From Eumeta japonica (taxonomy: Eukaryota > Arthropoda > Insecta > Lepidoptera > Psychidae): 64,000 bases of DNA. The stretch is from contig BGZK01001194.1 in assembly GCA_005406025.1 (NCBI GenBank), positions 124,001-188,000 of the forward strand, given 5' to 3'. Below, piece after piece: positions 12,901 to 27,310 of this stretch. The notes below the pieces were generated by a model. The model did no database searches. It was given only the letters and a program-made list of their open reading frames with translations, and was not told where the DNA came from. The position numbers and the translations under genes are program-made. Numbering within the stretch: the stretch's first letter is position 1; each line of letters begins with the position of its first letter.

Positions 12901-15900
12901 GCTGAACGCGCTTTCAAAAGCACGGACTAAATTTGACTTAAGTCAAAAACTCATTAATCAATCTGACCATAATATTGCAAAAAGACGGTAAAAAAATCTA
13001 TTCGACGATATTTTTATTAAGTAAGACATTAAAACAATATTCTTTACATAACGTAAACCTTGAGTATATAAAGTTTTGGAGTACATAATAATTTTAAGGC
13101 GTTCGCAAAATCATTTTATCAATCGCAACGCCGTATTGTTCATTGAATCGTGCACGGACCGACATTATCTCGTGTCTCTATACAAAACGTCTACCAGCTT
13201 CGCCGGCCGCTGAAAAGACCGCAGATGTAGGCGCGACGAGCGAAATTGCTTTGTTACGTTCACGACCGGCAGCGTCCCCGGGCGGCGAGTGCGAAAGCAT
13301 AAAAAACCGCGGTCAGAAACTAGGTCCAGCACGCTCGGCAGGCCGCAAACCGATGTCCAATATGAGACATGTGACACAATGTACGGATTTGAATGTCAAA
13401 AAGTCGCACCGCCTAGAAAATATGCCGACGGGCAAAAAATGTTGGCGGCGTGACAAATGGTTAAATAATTTCCTCGACGCAATTCCTCTCACGATTTCAA
13501 TAAACACTAGACGCGAGAATCGTACCTCTAATGGGATCGAGTTGCGTTCCGTTTGCGTCGGTTTATTTAGGATTTTAGAAATAGGTGGTAATGATTTTAT
13601 TTTGATGATGAATATTGCAGAAAACGAAACGTTACTAAAGATAGAGTGGTACGCGTGTGCGACGCGTTGATGTCTTTTGTACGAATCGAATCGTATGATA
13701 AGCACGTGACAATCAAATTTTCATTTATATATTGATTTTTTTTTCTTTCAGGCGCACGCGTCCATTGCTCAGGATTATGATGGTAATTATATTTTTGATG
13801 TCACTCTAAATAAAAACTTTTTTTTGAATAAAACAATCTTATTTATTTAGGTTACAAAAATAAAAACAGTTAAACTTTCTAAATGATAATCGCGAATGTT
13901 AAGAGATTTAAAACGCGGCGCGCGACCGTAGATCACATCAAGAAAGAGCCGTGACGCAGCGAAGTTACAGACGTGAGATATCATCACGTACAACAATTAC
14001 TACCGCTTAATTTTGGCCGCAGAGATAATTTTATGTTGAAGTAGTGGAATAATAATTATGAAATTCCATAAAAATCGTCAGCCTACTTGATGAACATCAA
14101 AATGTTTAACACTTTTATGTATAAGTTTCTTCTTTTGATTTAATCATACATTTTTTTTATTTAAATTATAACTGTCATTACTGCTTTGATGATGTTACAA
14201 GTTTCGCAATAATTTTATTTTTATCCAATAACAAATAAATTTCACATATCAGATGAATTTATTTTCAAATATTTAAATAGTGATTTCAAAAAATCATTTG
14301 ACAGTTTTCAAGCATAATGACTTTTATATAGATTTAACAAAGTGTTTGTTGTCTTCTTTTATACATATTTCAATATACGTAATATATATTTTAAATAAAT
14401 TTCAAGATGACAATACATTTTTTCGTTTCCTTTATTTTCGTCTAATATTATTCCTTCCTATTTATTATCGCTCAGTGACGGATATCCAATGCACGTTTGC
14501 GAGCGGGGGCACCGGCATCAGGGACTCGATAACGGCGCTGCTACGTAAGCCCGAGGGCTTCCGGGGCTCGCCGCTGTTCGCCGACGACCGCAGCACGGAC
14601 CCCACCAGCGACGCCACCTGCCAGCTGCGCTCGGAAGCTGACGACCCCACGGGCCTGCTGTACAGGCTACGCATCACCGACTTCAGTAAATGCGGTGTGC
14701 TCAAAAGAAACGTAAGTAGAGGCAAAGTAATTCTTTTCGCATACTTTTACTAATATTTATATATTAAAACAATCATTTGTTCTCTTTTTTTATTTGACGA
14801 TAATTTGGTTCTTCAATTAGCATTTTCTAGTAAAGTACAAAAGCCAACGCATGATCTCTGTCAATTTAGTTTTATTAATTAGGAGTTTTCTTTTCATTTG
14901 CAATAATAATTTTTTATCTAGTTAAGCTCCGAATTTTTTAAGTTCGGAATTTTTCATTTATTTGTTCATTTTAATCACATTTACACATTAACCATGTTGA
15001 TTTCTTTTTTAATTCTGAAACAAATAAATATTATAATAATTAAGCTATTTAAATGATAGGTGCACTTTCATATTGTATTGAAAATTTGATGTAAGTCAAA
15101 TAAATAAATAAATCGGGAGAAAATAACACATTGCTAGAAAATTCACAAATAATTTCAAAAGCATGAAAGCAAATGAAATGAACAGAAATATACAGTAGAA
15201 ATGTATAATTCAAAACGTATTCAATTATTATTATTCTTTTATACGAAACAATACATACTCTATAACTTATAAGCCATTTCCAGTAAATAGCTTATTTTTA
15301 AATTGGGACGAAATGGATACAGCTTATTTATTATTATTAATTTTGCCACAACTGAAATTGATTTAGATTATAAAGCGCATCAAAAATAAAATTTTATCGC
15401 CCATTGTTGCGGCCGTTAGCGTTCACTGGACTTCCCTCGTCACATTGCTTAAAGGTTTATCGAGTTTGAAACAAAAAGCGGATTCTTGAAGCGTACAATT
15501 CTCTACACATGAATGCGCGTTTGTTATCTAACGGAGCGAGACAGTTTAGCTAACCACATGAATTTATTACAAGAATGAGTCTTGTTAGTACGGATGTTGA
15601 TTATATACCTATTTAGGGTTCCTAGCCAAAATGACAAAAACGAAACCCTTATAGTATCGTCATATTCGTCCGTCCGTCCGTATGTCACAGGCATTTCATT
15701 CGAAAACTAAATGACATATATTGATGAAATTTATACTGTAGATGTCTTGTATAAGCCGCTATTTAGTGTGATAGTTAAATAAATTAAATAAATATTTCTA
15801 GGGTGTATACCACATATGCAGCAGAAGCTGAAAAAAACCTTTTATAAGCAAACATCAAGGAGTGGCACATATTTCGACAGTTCTTTTAAAAACATTTTAT

Positions 15901-18900
15901 GATTTTAAAGCACTTTTTCTGATTACATGAATAATTTCGGAAATAATCGCTCCGAAATTTTCAGAAATTGTGTCTCCCTTCTATTTCTAAGCCGTATCCA
16001 AAAAATATGAAAGAATAATGACAAAGGTAACACTTAATAAATATTTTCAACATAAATTATTTTGAACATGGTTAGATAGATTGTTTTTGAGTTATTTACA
16101 TTTATACATTATGTTCGTGTGCTTAATAAAAATATTTAAAATAATTTGTAAAATGTGTAAAAAAAATTCAAAAAAATTAACGATTCATCTACCGTAAAGG
16201 ATAAAACAACGTCTACCGGCTCGGCCAGTTTTATATTATATTGTACTTACATTGTATAATTAATAACATTTTATTTGTCCAACACAATATTATTAAATTT
16301 ATCGTTGACGCAATTCTATACATGGTTATATTAAATTCTGACGACACTTGTCTAATCCACGTAGATTAGACTATTAAACGATTATTCGCTAAAACTTGCA
16401 CGCCTCACAAGCGGAGCGTTGAGGTGGTGCTCTACTCTCGACATGTCAAAAAACCCAGTCTTTACAAACTTAAATGACTTTTTTTTACTAATATAACACT
16501 TACAGGGTAATATGAGTGCACTAATATCAAATTGAATAATCTGTCTAGCACGTATGGCATATTTTATAATAATTATGTTGTTTAATATAGTAAATAATAA
16601 TATTAAAATCAATCATTGTTGGACGTCCGTCAGTCTGTGTTTATGGATCCATGTATGTGGCAGAGAAATTGGTCGAAAATGTATCTCACCGGAATACTTT
16701 TTTTTAATATATAAAGTTATACCCTGTGCTGATTCCTAGTTAATATTTTGGTAGTATATAAACGAAAATTTTCCGTAGCAGCTTTCACGAGATGCTCAAT
16801 AAGCTCGTATTCTCTGAGTAAACTCATTTCATGTTTATTAAGACTCTCATTACATTATATTCGGTCCCTGATGGTCGTTAGCAGACTCCAACCACAAAAT
16901 AAGTAGGTAGGCAGTAAGTACACTTATTTTGTGCTCCAACTCGATCCGGACCAGTGGGGAAGGTCCGAGGCCCTCGATATAAAATAAAAAGTAAAAAGAT
17001 TGTGGGAGGATATGGTTAGCAGTGGGGTGATTAAATTCTTATTCAACGATAACAAATATTATTAAACAAATAATTTTAACAACAAACTGATATTACTGTA
17101 TAAAAATATTATATGACCGGTCGAATCGTATACAATTTAGAGATGATACATACATGCTATCGCTTTTGTTAGATTGCAATGATATTGTAAAAGTTATATA
17201 AACCTCAACATCTGTGTTAAGCGATAATGGCAATTTTTTAATTGATGAAAGCCTAATGATATATTTTAGATATTGATAACAATGTTAGTATATAATTTCA
17301 CAAACCAATATTAAAATTTATGAATATTTTAAAAAAAATTAAGAACTATTTGGTATGAATAAAAGGTGCTAAAATGAAATTAACGGTCTGTTAATTATCA
17401 ACATTGAGCGGTGAAATTGGGTTTACTACTGTAGTCTTTATAATAATGAAAATGACAAATTTTTTTTTCTACAAATGCCAAAGTAATGAATAAAAAATTA
17501 ATAGAATAAAACTGCACGCTTACTTTTTTTGTATTTTTAAAAATGACTGAGAATAATAAGATTTAAGTGCGCATTTTCGTTTGAAATTATTTAAAATGCG
17601 AGCAGCTCTCTATCACATGGTGACGTTACAAATCTTGTCGCCGGTCGTCCGCGCTAATGGTCGTTGTTAACATTTTCTAAAACGCGTCTAGGTAGTTGCT
17701 AAAAAATGAATACGCATACAGTGCAAATGTATGCATACAGTGTCGTGCCTGTGTTTCAATTCCAATGCAAAAACACCGAAAAGTACCGAAGGATCCAAAA
17801 TTCAGAAAGAAGTGGATGACAGCTATGCAGCGGGCTGATCCTTCTTTTACATTCTTCATACGAAGAGTTGATTCAGTAGGACATAAAAATATTATATTCT
17901 GTTATGAATATTGTTTCGATACAAGTACCTACCTAACTTTGTCCTAGTCTAATATCTATTTTTATATATTTTATATCTACCTCTGACAAAGATAACCCTA
18001 AGAATATACGTTAATTCGATCTTCTAATAAAAACTTACATTTTGGCATTCCCAAAACTAAAGACATCACAAAATCACAATGCTCACTGCTATGGAAACCG
18101 ATCTTATAGTACTTTTCAATGACCTAAAGTGTACAAAGTAGGTACACTTGTTCAAAGTAAAAAATAATAATGCGCGTGTGTTGATCTGCTTTGTACATTG
18201 TTTTATTGAAAATGAACAAAGCAAATGAATATTTATCATGGAATGAACAGATCTCGTCTTGTGTTTAATATTTAAGGTACTTAAATATTAAACACAAGAC
18301 GATAGGTACCTTAATATTTAAGGTACCTATCTGCCCTGGAAAACGGATATTCGTAGATAAATAATGAAACGTTACAAAATCGTGAATTAAAACAAAACCG
18401 AAGTTATTTTATTACAATGGCAGGTAGGTATATTTTTCGCTAATCCATGAAGTTAATAAATACCACATTCAATTTAAAGTTCGACAAAGGTATCATGTAG
18501 GTATTTATAAGTAACCTATAAGAGTTATAACAAATAATGATTAAGAGATAGTTTCATTTTTATTCCACGAATTTTGCAGTTTAATGTTGTTACTTTTTGT
18601 GTATATAATATTGGACCAGCCTCAATTGTGCGACTGGCCCTATTTGAAATCTTTCTTCCGTGGCATATAATTTCTACATACAGAAATTTATAAAATGAAA
18701 ACTATAAGTAAAGATAATTATTATTTGTTACAACTGTATCGAACTAACAAATAGGTACCTAAGGCAACCTAATTAAAATAAAGCGCGCGCGCGCTTGGCT
18801 CTATTTTTTTGTGGGTACTATGGTGCCCACTATGGTGGGCAGCACGCTGGCGATACCATAGGAACCGTGACGTCATACAAGTAGCGCGACTAATCACGGA

Positions 18901-21900
18901 AATTCAAAAAGCGGTCTAAACTTTCTCGCAGTAATAACGTCGGTAATATTAGTACATGCATTTACGTAAAATAAAAACTAATATAACGTACGTAGTCTAT
19001 GCTTTGATGTTCGGTATATTTTAGTGTAACATTTTAACCTTTATGTGTTCTCCATCCTTCTTGAACGGAGCATGGACATCGAATGAGTTCTTGCATATTT
19101 TGTATCGACCGATCACTGTGCTGTTGTGACTTCTCTCGCTTTCAGTCCTGGCTCCGCTTTTAATTCCGATTCTGGTCTAGATCTCGGCCTGATTCGAGGC
19201 TCAGTCCTCGTAGATATACAAAGAATTCTTTCATATTTTATATCTGTCGATGGCCATCAAACTTGATGCTTCGGATCTTGCTGCCGTCCTCGATACTATA
19301 CCAGAGAAACCTACATTACTACACCGAAAACATACGTAACGCTACAAATATTTTTATTATAAAATGATCTCACTTACACGCAATGATCTTGCTCCTGGAT
19401 CCAAGCAAAGTCGCGAGCAAAAAGTTAGTATCCTTGTAAATAATAACCTATATGTTATTCTGATGTGTAAACTATATTACTGGTCAGTTTCAGATAATTC
19501 TATTCAGCCGTTAAAATGTGACTGACTAACGAAAATCCCAACCTACAAACTTTCACATTTGTAAAATTAGTAGGATTAGTAGGATATGTTTTGTGTTACC
19601 TCCCGACTTAACCACAAAAAATGAAACTTGGTGTACAGTTTACACCAAGCTTTACGGTATTATTACCGTAAGGTATCATTTAAATCTATATACATTAAAT
19701 TGCTTCCATATAAAAAAAAATACGAATTCCTATATATTTGCCTACAACCACATACAATTGCTAAAAATTAATTACTAAATATATTTGGATACCCATTTTG
19801 TATACCCAGAAGTTATTTTATGTCGGATGAAATTTATTATTATTCACAGAGTTGAATTTACAACATTTAATACTCGTTAATAAAGTTGCATTAATGAATT
19901 GTATCATTTAGCCAAATACATTCTTTGGTAATCCTTACTCTTCTCTGCGAATATTTTCTACCTATAAGTATACTAATGACTGAGAATAAGATTAATTTTC
20001 AGCAAAAGGGAATTGGGTTTTTGAAAAAAAATTTTTTTTTTGAAAAATGGAAAGATCGTATATAAGTTTTATAACAAAACAATTTTTTTTTTCTGCAATA
20101 ATTAAAAGCTATAACAAAATAAAAATTAATTTTGAATCCAGTACCGAAGACGCGCCGACAACTCCCGAACAAATCCGAGTGCGTGTGACGTCATAATGTT
20201 AGTTGTCACTCGTAGTAGTATACAGAGATAATAAGTGTAGTGCTTTTTGAGTTTTGATTTATTTTATTCTGTCATTGTTAAATACTCAAAATATATAAAA
20301 AATGTCAAATCTCAAAAGTTACCGCTCTTGTTTTGTACCATTATGCACAAATACTACAAAGACAACTCCGGAAAAAATGATTTAATTTTGATAAAATTAA
20401 TGATAAAATTAATTTAATAAGTAATTATATTCAATAAAAAATTAATACTCAGATATTGTGGTTTATAATATTTTTTAACAGACTTACCTTGATGCCTTGG
20501 CACCTTGAACTTCGGCAGAATTAAACCGAAGGTCATTTTTAAAAAAAATGGTGATCATAAATATATCAACATCAGGAATATTATCAGAATTTGCTTTTAT
20601 AAATCCTGTATCACACATAGCTGAACGAAATTCACTTTAACAAATCGTTTTTTAATAGTAAATTTACAATGTTTTTGTCGAGTTACTTATAATAGCTGTA
20701 AACGCTGCACTGTTATGGAATTGCTATAACATTATGACGTCACAAGTATGGTGGCCAATCGTGGCGCGTTCACAGTCACGTGATTTTTTTTTAAATTTTA
20801 TCAATTTTTAATTGCTTATAATTAATTGAAAAAAAAATTTTTTTCGTTTTTAAAATAACATATCAATAAAATTAATAATTAAGTTATAAAATACAAAAAA
20901 AAAAATATTTTTTTTTTTCAAATTCCCAATTATTGACTAAGCTCAATTACGTACTCCGGTAATTCTGGACGGACGGAAAACGAACTGTATAGACAGACGC
21001 ACGAGACGATTTCCGGCACTCCGGACATTTTTATTTCAGTCATATTCTATATGCCGGGCAATTTACTTGTGCTCGTAGCCATGAGAGAGTTACTCGTTCT
21101 GTATTTATTATTGACAAGGAAAAGAGGAAAGTATAAACTTTTAAAAATTATACCGTTTGGCTGGACTCCACAGTGTTACGTAACAGTGTCGATTTGATCC
21201 ATGACGGTGAAATGCGTATAGAGGTAAACGTCCACTATAAAAGATAATATTCGACTGAAAATTCCGGACGGAATTTTGATTGTATATGTTGCCGCGTCTT
21301 TTTTCCGTTCGGTGACAATGCGCATATAACTACATGAATTATCGCAGTCCGAAATATTCCGGCCGGAAGTTTAGGTGCGTGTGTCATCGCGCTAACCATA
21401 GTCGTGACAGTCGAACATGAGAGGAGCTTCGTTTCATTTTTGTTCCTCCTCGTCATCGATATTAGCCGTACGTCATTAAGCTAAGACCGTTACTGTTACT
21501 TTGGAGGAAGGAGAATAACAAAATATATGGTCATTTGTTTCAGGGTTTCGTCCACGTACGAATATGGTTCCCGCAGTTTCCGGGCGTGGTGATGCAGTCC
21601 GACCAGGAGCTTATCATCATGTGCAAGCCTCCCGAACCTACCATCATCGAGAACAAGGCCGCCGGCTTCGCTGGTAGCTTGTAAGGATTTATTTATTATT
21701 TTACTGAAATGTTATATTTTAAGGTTAAAATCCATATTTAAACGCATTTAATGTTATTCATAAATTCTCTTTTAATATAAAATTAAGGAAGACTGTACAG
21801 TACAACGCACGAAACTCTGCCACTGTGAAGATAGTCATCAAAGCGTGGTAATGACGTCCAAAAAGAACGCAGAGGAGAAAAAGGAAGAGTCGAGGACCAT

Positions 21901-24900
21901 AGAACCTGCGCATTACATTATTCGCAGGCAGTTCAGAGCGGCAGTTTCGTGCGTTGCGCTGTGCATAGAATTTTAATGTGGTGGAACCATGTTATGACGA
22001 ACTTGACTGAAACACGAAAATTGGCCAGAGCGATCGATGAAATACTACACTCTTACAGAATACAGACGCGAGTAACAACTTTTGCTGTTGTGTTTCATTC
22101 AGCGAGTAAGAGTTTCGGTGGCTCAACCCATCTCCATTATATTATATTTCTTTTTAAAAAGTCCGGTAGTCCCACTCCCCCTGCATCAAATATCCCATTC
22201 CTCCCTAAAGGTCCGGCAACGCACTAGCGACCCCTGTGGAGTTGCGACTGTCCATAGACGACGGCGATCACCTACTTTCTAGTTGCTCGCTTGCTCGTTT
22301 TCCCCTTAATATGCTATAACAAAAAAAAAAACAAAGAAATATGTCTAAAGTGTTTATGATTTATAAATATTCTTTCTTACAGTTCGTCACAGGCGTGTAC
22401 AAAAACATGAAACGGAAAACAATGACCGGCGATAACAAAGTCACAACTTTTATTTCGTGTATACTTATAGATGTATACTTTGTAAAGTATGGCTTTTATG
22501 AATCTCAACTCATTAATTGTTCCACTACTCTAGTATTTTAACTCAATGCCATTTTAATATTTCTGTTATTAAAACGTAAATGGCCTGGTCCATTTTAAGT
22601 ATTTTTTTTATTTACGTTTGAAAGAATATAAAATATATTCACTTTTAAACTAGACATCACGTCTATAATCGTACGCTATGTTAAAGTTATTTTTGATGAC
22701 CGATGACGGTATGGTCCCTTTGGTTTATTGTTACTGAATAACCACAACGATGTGCGTTTATTAATGTGTATTTGGGAGGTCTCATATGTAAATCAGCAAT
22801 TTACTATAGTAGTTATGGATTACATTATATCAGCCTGCATATGCTACTTCAATACTTAGTATAATGTAACACTTCACCTTGCTTATGATAATGAATAAAT
22901 AAAATGTAAGAAAGAAAGATAAAGGACCTGACACAGCTCCTGTCTTGGACTTCTGGATTGATCGATCGATCCATATCTATCACACTCTCGCCTTCAATCG
23001 TACCAATTTTCTTTTTAGGTTGACAGTAGAAAGTAAGATATGTAAGATTGTATACTTTGCACGGTTAGATGCTACCCGGATAATTCCGGCTAATGCCGAA
23101 CGTAGCAACAATTTCTGATACAAACCTGTATTTCTGCGGGTAAACGACCTCCTATGCAACAATGTGTATAACCGCGCCTGCGCATTTGTGTAACTCATTT
23201 TTCTGTGAATCTCGTTTTGTTGCCAAGAGATTTAAATTTTAGAATTATACTAGACCGAACAATGAGGACAAAATAGTAGCTGAACCCGGCAGAAGTTGCC
23301 CTGCCAGTCTATATCATGTCTATATAAATGAATAGAATTTTAATCATATTTACAATAATATATAATAATACATTCAATTTTTATTTTATGTAACAGATTG
23401 ACATATAAATAATATTTTAAATCTACGAGTATATACATTGAAACGAATGTTTAAAGTTAGAAGTTCGTATACTGCAGTGCTATCTGGTGTCGAATTAAAA
23501 TAACAAGAGAATAGCGCAAAAAAAATCTTCTCCACGAAAAAAGACAAATATATGTCAATTTTTGTGGTAATCAGTTAAACGGTATAGGAATTGATATACT
23601 TGCAATGTCATCTGCTAGAGAATTACAACAAAGCGGATAGTACAAAAACTTTCTTCATGAAAAAACACTTATACTTGCCAATTTTCATGGTGATTGGTCG
23701 ATCGGTGTTGGAATATATATATTAGGATGATTGGTTTGAAGGAATAGTTTTTGAATAAAAAAATCTAATTGCTTATGGTTAAATAGATTTTTCTGCGATT
23801 TACAAGACACAAAACTAGCTATTTTATCAATATTTGACAACTTATTCTTTAAAATGTTAAATATCTTTTAAACTATCAATTATGTCGCGGCGATGCAGAG
23901 GACCTTTTTTGTAGAAAATTAAATTTTCTACAAGTTGTGCCATTTATATTTTTTCTGTAGGTTTCGTTGTTATGAGGTAATGACAGAAGAAAAAGAATTT
24001 AAAAAAGTGGGTTTAGTGACCAGTACTACCTCGCTAGTGTGAGTTACGATTATGCAGCAAAAAGCATTTTTGTAGAGCATTCAATTCTGAGAAAATCCGA
24101 ACTTTGGGCGAAGTGAAACGCCGTTAGCTATATAAATTCAAAAAGAAATATTTAAATTTACGAGTATTTCAAACGCGAAATCTTTAAAATTAAAAAAAAA
24201 AGTACTTAGAATTAAAATTAAGAACCTCACTTTTAAGAGGATTTTTTTTGCAGCTTATAGTATCATATTTTGTTGCGGAAGCAAAAAAAATCTTCGTTCA
24301 AAATGAATCACCAAATGTATATATATATATATACTGTATGGGCAAGCCACATATATACACACACTAGCTGGCCCGGCAGACGTTGTCCTTTGTTGAAAGG
24401 ACAGGAAGGAAAGGAAGGATATATATATATATATACACTGCCAGCTAGTGTATATATATACACACACTAGCTGGCCCGGCAGACGTTGTCCTTTGTTGTG
24501 GGTGGCTTGCGCATACAGTTCCGCAGCTTCGTCAGCACGGACATGAATGAATTCTTTCATCTTTTGTAGCGATCGATTTCAATCTTAAGCGCGGTCACTT
24601 TCGCTTCCGATCCCAGTTACATTTTGGATTCTCATTCATATCTCATACTCGCTTTCAACCCCAGTCCCGTTCTCAATTTTAATTCCACTTTTAATTCTGA
24701 TTCTGTTCCCCGTCCCGCTTTCAATTCCGATTCTGCTTCCAATCACAGTTCCGATTTGGACAAAGCCCGGGAAACAATTCCTTCATCTTTTGTATTTCGA
24801 TCCCAATTAGGCTCTCGATTCTGATGCCGACCCTACACTCAATTTTGATCTAGGTCTTGTTTTCAATTTCGGACCAGGCCTTGGCTCTGGATTCTGCTCC

Positions 24901-27269
24901 CCGTCCCATTTTCAATTTTCATACCGATACCAGTAGTAAAGTATACGTAGTAAGTAATAAAGTATAGTAATGATTTTAAATTTAATGTGGTGCGAATTGG
25001 TAAACGATATTTTTGTCAATCCGTCTTATGCCAATTGAAGGGCGAGAATCTAAAGAAATTAATACTTGTGTTTGTGTGCGGTTTTGAATAAAAAATCTGA
25101 GAAAAATAATAAGAAAAATCAAAAAAAGGGTTCTTGACAATTACGCCACTTATGAGAATATCTTTCAAGTTCGACCGAATTACATATAAATGCCAAGTTT
25201 CATGTAGATCGGTTGAGTTATTTTAGAGTTTGTCGCGGACAAACATCATGACATTGGATTTCTATATCTATATATGTAAAGATTTAACATTATTTTTCAT
25301 CATATTTCCTTGGAAGAAACAATTTTTTTTAAATTTTTGACGCCCTCCACACAGCTCTCTGGGGATAGAATATCATAAAATTCGTTCTTAGTAAATTCAA
25401 ACACGCCAAAAAATATTCTGGTCAAGTTTCACAATTCGAGAAGCTATAAGTTTGGAAGATATAAATTTTTAAATATTTTTAACGCCCCCGCACAGCTTTA
25501 TGGGGTTGGAATATTATAGAATTCGTTATAAGTAAATTCAAACATACCAAAAAAAATATTGTGGCTAAGTTTTACAGTTATAGAAGCAATAGATTGGAAG
25601 ATATATATTTTTTTAATTTTATACAGTCTAATTAATTTTCACACGATAATTTCATAGATGCAACTACAACATTACATATAGGAAATACACTATTTGATGA
25701 AATAGGATAACTATTAAAAAACCAAAAGGTACAAATTTAAATTAGGTTTTGACTGAGTTTATTTTTTTCATCTGTAATAATTTTCAATATAGTAATCTAA
25801 AATTAAACAATTCAAAACATGTACATTTTAAAATGTTATTTCAAAAACGCTTGTATAGAATATTTAACAATAAGAGAAATTTGATTTGCAATAACATTTG
25901 TTCTTATACTTAGGTACTAACAAACTATTTCATTATCACAATTCTGAAAAAAGATTTCAAAAGTATAAATTGCATTTAGCTTTGATTCATATTTATTTAT
26001 GAACGTAAAACCTCCTTGTTTAACATTACTGTACCTCCATTATTATCGTATTGACAGTTATAGCTTATTTAAAATACGTTGAAATTTCAATAGTTAACAA
26101 TGACACATTTATATTTTTACAACAATTAATTGCTAAAAGATTTCCTATACATAATATTTACAATGCCGAAGGAAGCTCATTTACATACATTGCTAACAAC
26201 GACAACGAGATTAGGTAAATTGGTTCTACCAGTTATATGTATCAAATATTGCATATCTATCTATAGTACTTATTATTGTATTGTTTATGGCGCAGTCCGC
26301 ACGGAGCGCGTGTGTCGGGCGTGGTGGAGGAAACTCCGGGCCGGCTGGAGTACGAGGTGGCGCTGTACAAAGAGGCGCCCCCGCTCACCAGGCACTCCAA
26401 TCATTCCGTCGACTTACCCGTCGATCAGGTTTGTATACATTAACGTTGCATATTTCGATTGGTCGACACGGTAATTATACGTAACCATAGATAATGCATC
26501 TATGATACGCTCTGTGATACACTTTCGCTCGCCTGTGTCACAACCAAATAGTGTTGTCAACGCGTTATCAGTGACGACAATATGTCGTCGTACATCAGTT
26601 TCTCCATTATCTTTATCGAAATGGATAAATAAAGACTTCAAATTCGTCATTAACCTGAGGATAAAGTTATACGAAGCAAATAAACAATAGTTTGAAAGCA
26701 ATAATATTCTTATACGTTTCAGGCGGTACCAATCGGCACAAAGCTGCAGCTGCGCGCGCGCATTAATCCGGAGTCGGCGTGGCGGCACATCAAGCTGCTG
26801 GAGGTGGCAGTGTCGCCCGATCCCGACCGTCCGCACGCTTCTGGCGCAGTACTCCTCGTCAAAGATGGGTAATAACACTTAGTTAATTTTTCAACAATTA
26901 GACCATTCATGTTTTCAAAGGTTTTTATTTATATATGTCTTGAATTTAGTAGCACTTGTTCAATCACGTCAATAAGAAAATGCACTAACAAATTGTTAAG
27001 TCAGTGAAATCGCTAGAGGAAAAAGTACTTACTTAGGGCTATTAAAAAATTATATGGACACGTAGACTTTTCTAATCACTAATAAATGATATAATTTGAA
27101 AAATTGCTTGTAAAGAAAGAAAAATATTAAGGATAAAATACGTTTCTTTTATGGGAACCCCTTTTAATTTTTAACTTTATTTCTTGTTTATTATTTATTT
27201 CAATAGGGAATATAGTAATACACCCTTTGTAAAAATTTCAAGCATTTAGCAAGCGTAGTGTAAGTTCAT

Positions 27270-27310
<41 letters not shown>

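Larger units (their letters stand above)
998..13751 (+). other. Intron 1 of the ZP gene (12.75 kb)
   Basis: The donor is GTGCGT at 998 and the acceptor tttctttcag ends at 13751. It is mostly AT-rich DNA without credible genes. It holds GC-rich islands at about 2480-2880, 9290-9500, 10340-10560 and 13130-13400, a possible decayed SINE near 2040, a 17-bp tandem repeat at 8849-8918, and degenerate minisatellite copies near 7200, 10675, 11340 and 12260. Open frames across the GC islands exist on both strands and lack any recognisable domain, so I do not call them genes. Confidence 0.7.
14712..21543 (+). other. Intron 3 of the ZP gene (6.8 kb)
   Basis: Donor GTAAGT, acceptor tttcag. It contains a GGGTTCC-headed repeat at 15615-15905, a THAP-domain fragment near 17740, paired palindromes at 18255-18330, a minisatellite copy near 19100 and a decayed THAP transposon at about 20008-20932. 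The remainder is AT-rich and unassigned. Confidence 0.7.
21681..26295 (+). other. Intron 4 of the ZP gene (4.6 kb)
   Basis: Donor GTAAGG, acceptor gcgcag. It holds a Tc1-type MITE (21798-21961), a LINE 3' end (22165-22330), duplicated AT-rich repeats (23473-23715, 25338-25610), a pair of repeat ends (24361-24515) and a minisatellite copy (24545-24940). No exon-like reading frame was found. Confidence 0.7.

Noticed and set aside
13143..13670. 175-aa open frame just before exon 2 of the ZP gene
   Set aside because: The opposite strand is also open for 130 aa, there is no domain or splice context, and composition follows a GC-rich island.
26414..26878. 154-aa minus frame antisense to ZP exons 5-6
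   Set aside because: It is the shadow of the + strand exons, whose phases and splice sites join perfectly.
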